Assembly: GCA_015222555.1 (NCBI GenBank)
Contig: JADFVM010000335.1
Span: forward strand, 1 to 14,990
Length of the DNA stretch: 14,990 nt
Direction of reading: 5' to 3'
Source: Pseudomonadota bacterium
GTDB taxonomy: Bacteria > Desulfobacterota > JADFVX01
Position numbers and translations under genes: made by a program. Under the pieces are notes generated by a model. The model saw nothing but the letters and a program-made list of their open reading frames with translations, was not told where the DNA came from and ran no database searches. Positions 5,766 through 14,700 of this stretch are shown here, piece after piece (position 1 is the stretch's first letter; each line of letters begins with the position of its first letter).

Positions 5766-8700
5766 TTAGGGCGCTATTAACCACCTTCTTTGCATTATCT
5801 GCAGCATATCACCCATATCTGACCTGATTGCATTTGCGTTAGTACTGAGCTTCTCTAAGTCATCTATTAGTTTCAGAAGTTCATGGATATCCCTTTCGAT
5901 ATCTTGTCTTGTCATTGAAGGGAACCCTGTTATCTTCTCGAAATTTCTTATAATGCTGTCTTTGATACCACTCTCCTGATTTGGCACAACAAGAGAATTC
6001 AGGGCATTTATGATTCTATTCTGGAGATCAATCGTTCCTTCATGCACTGCTATAGAAAGGCTATAGCTGTTGTAGAGTCTTTCTTCTCCGTTATAAAGAT
6101 AATAAACATCTGCCTCGGCGTTTATCAGATTGTTAAATTCAGGGAGGGCAGCCAAATAGACTAATCTTATAATCTTGTTTTCAGCTAGTTGAGTATTCCA
6201 TGTTACCTTATTTGAAAGAGTGTCCAAGACGCCATTGTTGTTGGCATCAAGGATGGTCATCCCATCTGCGGCTGCTTCAATCCTGAGATCGAAGGCAGAA
6301 CCGAGACTCTCAACTGTTATCTCTACAGGCAATACAGTTGCTGGAACAATATCAGTCTCAGATGGTGCAGCAAAGGCAATAACATCTTTAAGCAATGATG
6401 CATAAGTTGCTGTATCTTGAAGGGCCTCTGCAGACTGCCCTAAGTCAAAGGCTAACAATATGGCCCTGCCATCACCATAGCTATTGACTGTCACTACTGG
6501 ATAATTACTGTTTCCGCTGGAAATAACGCCTGCGATCTCAACCTGGCCAGACGTCACTTCAAGTTTCTGAACCATATCTGCAATTGTAATTGCTGAGGGT
6601 TCATCATAAATAGGCATACCCGTCGAAACAGTTCGGATAGCGCTATTCAGATAGCCAGTAAATTTCGTACCTGTCACTTCAGTGACCTTGATCTCATCAA
6701 CATTCGACTGACTCGTAAGGATCAGCGTATCACCACCTCTCACCCTTTCAATGAGTTCATCCATCAGAGTACCCGTCGCAGGGCCTCCTGTATCGACCAG
6801 TGCAAAGGTATTGTAATAATCAGACCTCATCCCTTCGATTAATTCAGCCTCTGAATGGACTACCCGGTAGTATGCGCCCATTTGGTCAAGTGCTGCACGT
6901 GCTATTATCTCATCCTTTGATGGCTGTGGATTAGCGTCCTGGTTTACATTACCTTTATTAAAGGCAGACCATACAAGAACCCTGGGTAGAATCGATATGC
7001 TCTTTGTCATTTTAAGTGGCGGCTTTACGATTAAATCTTTCGATGCAATTTCTATTACTTTTCCACCGGTCATGATTTCCAGCAGCACAGTATATTCTCC
7101 CGGCTCAACGTTCACCCTGTCGATGACCATGCTCACCGACAAAGTATCAGATAGATTAATAGGAGCCAGGCTAGAAGTTCCAAGAGTTGTCATCATATTA
7201 TTATTTTTATTTGTTACGCTCACTGTCAGAGAACCGTCTATGATGTCAACATTGCCGTCGTTGGTCAGGCTACAGTTAATGTCCAGAGGAAAATCCTGTA
7301 TGACTTCACCGGAACTCAACGTCATATCACCATAGACGGAAATCGTAGGCAGTATTTCAAAACGAGTGGATGTTTCAGCAAGTACATTTCCTGAATCAGG
7401 AGGATTAGCTACCTCTGCCTTCTTCAATGTGGCTTCAATACTATATATCCCGGCAGGATTGACTGTCGTATTCCAGGTATTCGTAAATGAGTTCTTTCCA
7501 GGACTGAATGAAGCAATATTATCAGCAATAGTCTCTCTTACTATGCCAAATGAATCTATTACAACAGTTTCAAGAACTACATTATTGAAAGACTGGCTGG
7601 CTGTTAAATTCACTATCTCTTCAACGATGCCTACATGCGTGTTAGCTTCGTAACTACTTTGGGTTGTCTTGATACTTAGATTGACTTCAGGGACCTCAAG
7701 CTCTGTAGCAGATCTATTATTGCCCGTATTAAATTCATATACATCGCTAGAATCAGCAACTACTGCAAAGATGTTATGTCCACCAGAGAATCCCATAAGA
7801 TTCCAACTGTATGTGACAGTTACTGAATCACCAGCAGGAATGGAAGGGACATCGACAATGCCTATTATAACGCCGCCATTTTCAGGATTACCGTCATAGA
7901 AGGTCAATGTCGTTGCCCCTGATTCCACTTTCCCCTGATTAGTTACAGTCGCTGCAAGAACAATATAGCCCTGATCCTCGCTAGCCATGGTGAAATTATG
8001 GACGACAAGATCAGGTAGACTACTACCATAGATTAAATCAATCTCTTTGGAACTGACAAGGTCACCAAGCCTTAAAACAGCTTTTAGCTTATGATTTCCA
8101 GGGGATATCTCGCCGGGATCAATGTTTATAGTTTTTGAATTAAATCCATCAAGGATGACAGTTTCTGTTCTCACTAGCTGTTCGTCTACAAAAAGCTCAA
8201 TGTCTGCCATAGTAGTTCCATACAGGTCAAGAGTGATAATAACAGGTTCTGAAATAGTTGGATAGTCGCTCTTTCCAAGAGAGATACCCAAAAGCTCGGC
8301 ATCTCCAACATCAAATGCCTCAATGCCTGATGAAAGAATTAACGTTTCATCTTCAGTAAATATGCTATAGACGAATTTATGAATTCCCAACTTGTCTGTA
8401 GTAAAAGGCCTGCTCAAAGTTACAAGCAAAGGCTCATCCGATGATAGATTCAGGGGTTCATTGCCGGCGTCCGTGTAATTACCCTGAGAATCAACAATTG
8501 ATGTCTTCATGACCGCCGCCACATTCCAGTTACTGGATATTTTAAGATCAGCAATGATTGTGTCTTCCGATGCGTATTTCCCTTTGTCCAGACCTGCCTC
8601 GAGAACTTTAACCTCAATTCCCTTTACGTCAATAGTATAGAAGCCTTCATACTTCTCCTCGCCGACAGAAAGGGAATAATCGATATAATATGTTCCGGCA

Positions 8701-11700
8701 CTCATGATAGAAGGCAAGACGAAGGATTGAGTTGCACTACCGTCGAAGGTAAAGACCTCATTAAAGTCACCCGGTCCGGTAAGCGTCATTTGTCCTGATT
8801 TAGCGCTATCTATTGAAAGAGAAACCGTCTCACCCGGCTCATAGACCTGCTTGTCTGTCATTATTGTAACAACATCACCTGCATCACGAATATAGAGTGT
8901 ATTAAGGTGAATTGACCTTCCAGCCTCATGATAGATCCCGTAGAAGAGTTTTTCACCCGTAATGGCGTTGACAGGAACGTTGAAGGTAAGTGTCTTTGCA
9001 TCGGTCAATGTAAAGGGCTGCTGTTCATCATAACCGGCATAGTTAACCCGGGCAAAGAGGTTGACACTCTCCGCTGTCTGATTTCTATTTGTAACAGCAA
9101 GGGTAAACTGTGCCGTTTCACCCTCCTTATATGCATCCTTGTCAAGGGTTGCAGCAACATCTATGTTGATTCCAGCCACGTGGAACTTCACCTGCCCTTT
9201 ATCAATCACACTATCTGATTCATCTTTCAGATCGTAATCAGCAAAATAGTCCTTATCTTCCAGATCATCTGCTAGAATAAAGGCAAAGGTCATGTCCTTT
9301 TCCTCACCCGGTTTGAGCCACTCTGTCACAGTCTGGTCAAGAATATCCATGACCCGGAGAGTGAACCGGGCCTCACCTTCCTGGTTACCGGTATTCCTTA
9401 TATTGAAGGTAAAGTTGCCTTCCTCGCCTGCATTGAAAGTCCGGTAATCCGGTATAGTTACTAAGGTTAAGTTTGCCCCGGCTATGGAGATTGAACCCAT
9501 TGCCGCTGAAATTTCTTCGCCCCCATTGTTATACAAAGCTGCCTTCATCATATAATCACCAGGATTGATACCTGCAGGATCGACATTTATCGAATAGCTG
9601 CCCTTTTCTCCCGATTTTACCTCGATAACTTCTCGATATTCACGCCATACAGTGTTACCTGTTTCACTCATTACAGAAAGCTCTATTCTTCCATCGAGGG
9701 TATTCCATCCGTTATTGGTGATACCTATCGTCACCGGTACCGGCAGGGCATTGCCGTCACCTGCCTCTACACTTATAGTTGCGTCATCGGTTGAAACCAC
9801 CTTGAATGACTTCTGAGTCCAGACTGACGGCTCGCTGCTGGAAGCCAAGACCTGATAATCTCCCTTTGACAGCTTGTAATGCAGTGTATCTGAAATACTT
9901 GAGCCGACCGGAAGGTAGTAGCTCCTGCTGGCCTGGGTTATCTGGTTATTACCGGAATCTGAGAGATTGTAGCTGACCGTTACCTCTTCATCCAACTGGC
10001 CCGTATTTGTCACAGTTACAGGAATTTCAAGGACACCTTCGGCAAAGACTTCATTAATTGTCGAGCTATGATTGCCAAATGCAATGTTTACCGCCTCGCC
10101 ATATTTAACACTCCTTGTGACACTCTTTGTGAGATCACCGGAGAAATTAATCGTGTAAGTTGTGTCAGAGGTAATCTCTTGGCTGTACTGCAGCAGTTTA
10201 GTCTCGCCTGCCGGGACAACTACATGCTGACTGTCTATTACGACATTCTCACTACTGCGCACAAACAGTTCAATGCCGGTTTCAACCTTGCCGTCGTTTT
10301 TCAACTCCAGGGCTAGCACAAAAGGATCGGCCCCTACTATTTCAGGGGCTAAAACGGTAACTGATAATGCAGGATTATCTATAGTATATTGATCTGTAAT
10401 ATTAACAAGAGCTGTGTTATTTTGAGTAACCTTGCCTGAGAAAAAAACCTCTCCTACGCTTCCGGCAACAGTTGTTACAGTAAAGTATTGACTTCCATTT
10501 GCCGAAACATCAAATACCTCTGAGTAGATATTTTTATAACCGGCTGCTGCCTGAACACTCAAAGTTGAGGCTGTAACGCCTGTCAAATTCTTCACTTCAC
10601 CAGAAATCGTTACCGTTTCTCCGGGCTTATAATATTTCTTGTCCGGGTTGAGCCGAAGAACTATATCCCCCTCAACTATATAGAAAGGATATGAGTCTTT
10701 TGCAACAATCTGATTCAGGTTGTTTGTAAGGGTAACTTCCAGGTGAAGTTTCCCTTTGGCGTCAAGAACACCAACATTCGCTATATATTCCTGCTCTGTA
10801 TTGGCAGATTGGTTTACGGGGAAAGTCTTTTCAAAAAAAAGTTCGTTACCCTTGGAAATGTCCATCATTTGGATACGATTATTTTCTTCATCTGCAACAT
10901 ATAAAATGCCATTGTGACTATAGGCCATGCCATGTGGAGCCATAAACTGACCATCGTCATCGCCATACCCGAACCACTTATCTATAAAAGCGCCATTGCT
11001 GTCAAACTTCTGGATAGTGTTTTCACTCCAGTCCGAAATATAAACATATTCATCATCATCTATAGCTATACCATATGGATATCTGAATTCGCCGTCTTTA
11101 TAACCGATTTTCCCCCACTTTAATATAAAGTTGCCATCACGATCAAACTTCTTAATAGCGCGGTTACCGAAATCCACAACATATATATAGCCGCTGGAAC
11201 CGACAATCATGTTACGAAGTCCGCGAAACTGATCATCACCTCTACCGTAACTTCCCCACTTCGTAACAAAATTACCGTTGCTGTCAAACTTCTGGATACG
11301 ACTATTACTGGAATCAGATACATAAACATATCCCTCATCGTCAACTGCTACTCCCCATGGATATTTAAATTCACCATCACCATCACCAAGGCTCCCCCAT
11401 TTTGTAATGAAGTTGCCATTACCGTCAAACTTCTGGATACGGTTATTGTAATTGTCCGCAACGTATACCGAGCCGTCAGGGCCAACGGCTATTCCTTGCG
11501 GTCTTTTAAACTGTCCGTCACCAGCGCCATAACTTCCCCACTTCGTAACAAAATTACCGCTGCTGTCAAACTTTTGAACTCTATTGTTCTTTTGCGAATT
11601 TATAATTGATGGATCAGTGACGTATATAGAACCGTCCGGTGCAATGGCAACACTGTCTGGGTTAATGAATTCACCATCACCGGTTCCGGAGCTTCCCCAT

Positions 11701-14700
11701 TTTTTTATAAATTGTCCGTTATTATCGAACATCTGCATACGGCTATTATTAGTATCTGCAACAAGAACATCACCGTTTGAGTCAACATCTATTCCATATG
11801 GAATTTGAAATCCGCCATCACCTGTCCCTTTATATCCCCATTTGGTGATAAAGTTGCCGTTACCATCAAATTTCTGGACGCGATTCCCAGAATAATTATA
11901 CCCCCCCTCCAAAACAAACACATAACCTTTCGAATCGACCGCAATATTTTGCGCACTATTAAGTTGTCCATTTCCATAGCCAGAACTACCCCACTTCATG
12001 ATAAAATTACCGTCGCTGTCAAACTTCTGGACACCGTAACCATACCCATTCACCACATATACTGAGCCATCCGGCGCAACAGCAATGCCCCGCGGCTCCG
12101 AAAACTGTCCATCTTCATTTCCTCGACTTCCCCACTTTGTAATAAAGGTTCCATTACTATCGAACTTCTGAATACGGTAGTTACTACGGTCTAAAACGTA
12201 AATATAATTATCAGCGCTTACGGCTATTCTATCCGCTCTTCTAAACTGTCCATCATCGCTTCCCAAACTTCCCCACTTCATAATAAAGGTTCCATTACTA
12301 TCAAATTTTTGAATTCTGTAATTGTCTGAAACATAGACATATCCATCACTATCAACTGCTATCCCCATCGGCTGCCCTAATTTACCATCACCACTCCCGC
12401 GACTTCCCCACTTCATTATAAAGTGACCATCCCTATCATACTTATGGATGCGGGAATAGCTGAAATCCACCACATACACTGAGCCGTCCGGTCCAAATGC
12501 AACATCACGCGGTCCATACATTGGTGGCCATTTTTCATTCTTATTGGGCAGAAAGTGAATGAAATCTTTCCTATCTTTCTTTTTAACTTTTAAATCAAGC
12601 ACTCCTTCCGTTATATCAAAAGCATTATTATTTATCGTAGCAAAAGCCGTAATACTTTCCGTAATCAGATATTCAGGTTTATCTGTTTGAGTGGTCATTT
12701 CTACGTGCAGACCATTTATATTTATAGTGTCACTAAAGGATGATTCAACTTCTGTTGTCAAATCCTTGATTTTGACAAAACTATTTATGTAACCCTTTAC
12801 AATTTGAGAAGGCAATTGGAGATCCGACAAAAGTTTCTCCTCATTAGCCTTAATTGAACCCTTTAGATTGCCGGAATATATTTCATGACCACTAATATCT
12901 TCAACAGTGACATCCAAATTGTATTGAGTATCTACCCCTCCTGTATTCTCAATCAAAACTCCGATAGATGAACCTGCTGTAGTTGCCTCTACCTCCTTAA
13001 CACCCAAACTCGAAGTAGGAACAGCAATAACAGATGTCCTTTCTATTGAACTGCCGGACGGTAATGTCAAGATGACATTTACATTATGGTAGCCGGAGTT
13101 AACAAATTCCGGAATATTTACTGTGAAATCAATTGCCTTATTATCTGCGTTTGCACTCAACGAAGTTGCTTTAACCTCTCTATAGTTCGCATCAGGTATT
13201 GCAAGCTCCACTGATAGATTATCAAGATCAAATTTACCCACATTCATTAAATTTACCGTCAGATTAGCGGTCTCCCTAATCCTGTAAGATGTTTTGTCGG
13301 ATACCAGTGAAGAAATCGCGACCAAATTAGGTATAATTTCCTCACCACTCTTTGTATCACCGGCATAATTTACAATGTAAGACAGCTTATAATCACCAAA
13401 CTCCGGGGCTGGGATCGATACAGAGAAATCAACATTCCTGCCCTCGCCGCTCCTGATGTCTGAAAGAGTACGGTTCCCCTCCCAAACTTTTATGCCACCA
13501 TGATTTAATAAGGTCACCGTCAAGTTTGCAGTTTCAACATCACCATAGCCAACATTATCCAGCCTGAAGGTAAAATTATTTTGCTGACTTAGTGATTCCG
13601 GCAGCACTGGCACAATAGACAGCACCGCTTTGGGCAATTCAAAGTTAGCTGAGGCACCCCCAATTTTCGAGCCTTTGGAGTCGTATGCATCAACCAATAC
13701 GGAATAGAAACCCGACTTGGCATTTTCAGGTGGATTAAAGCTCAGACTTTCCAAGGCGGTAGAGTAACCGTCGAGACTTATTTCAAAATCATTTGAATAA
13801 ACATTGTAATTGGCTGGATCAAAAATGTTTACGTTCACTGCAAATTTATAGGCAACATTCTGCCTGTTTTGCATATTCAGATTCAGATATATGTTATCCT
13901 CCCTGCTATCATAAACAGCTTTATCCGTCTTTACGTCGACATTGACTGACGGCATATAAGCCCTGAATCCTCTTGTTGCCAGCCCAACCTGCTTATCGTT
14001 CTCGTCGTAAAAATAGGCCCACAACCTATCTCCTCTGGAACTGGCGTTATGGAGGGTATGATTGAATAATGTAGACCCATTAGGAGGTATGGTAATTCTT
14101 TCTGTAATGTTTAGATGTCTATTACTCCAGTCACCACCATATTCTGTTCTTCCCGTTTCCCAGAAATGATGAGGGAAGAAGAACTTGGCTGTAATTGTCC
14201 GCTCTGCATCAGTGCGATTGTACATGGTAATCGTAAATTCTGCATCGGAGCCACTGAGGTAATTTTCAGCATCCGAATTTACGGAGAAATTGAAATCAGG
14301 TGTTTTATACGGATTCACTGGTGGATTGCTGACGACGAACATTGTAACGTCAGTCTGAGAAGTAATTTCGTTATCTTCTGAATCATAAAGAATAGCATCA
14401 ACGTGATAGATCCCTAATGGGCTATTTGTAGTCGTCTGGTAGCTCAAAGAGGTGTCGGCATAATCCCCCTCCTGCACAACAACATAAACGACTTCTTCTG
14501 CAAGGAGTACAGATCGATCAGGATTATAAATTTGCAGCTTGGCAGATGAAGGGTCTACAACTGTATCATTCATAAGGGAAAATGTAAGAGATACGGTCTC
14601 TCCAGGCTTGATTTCCGGGAGATCGACAGGATCCTTCGCCCAGCTAACAAGGTCCCTCACCAGGGCGATCTCTTCCGGTGATGCCTGGCCGTTGCCGGAT

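Noticed and set aside
10858..12536. Regular direct repeats as a possible CRISPR array or minisatellite
   Set aside because: The period (141 bp) preserves an open reading frame with NHL blades throughout, so the repeats are protein-coding.
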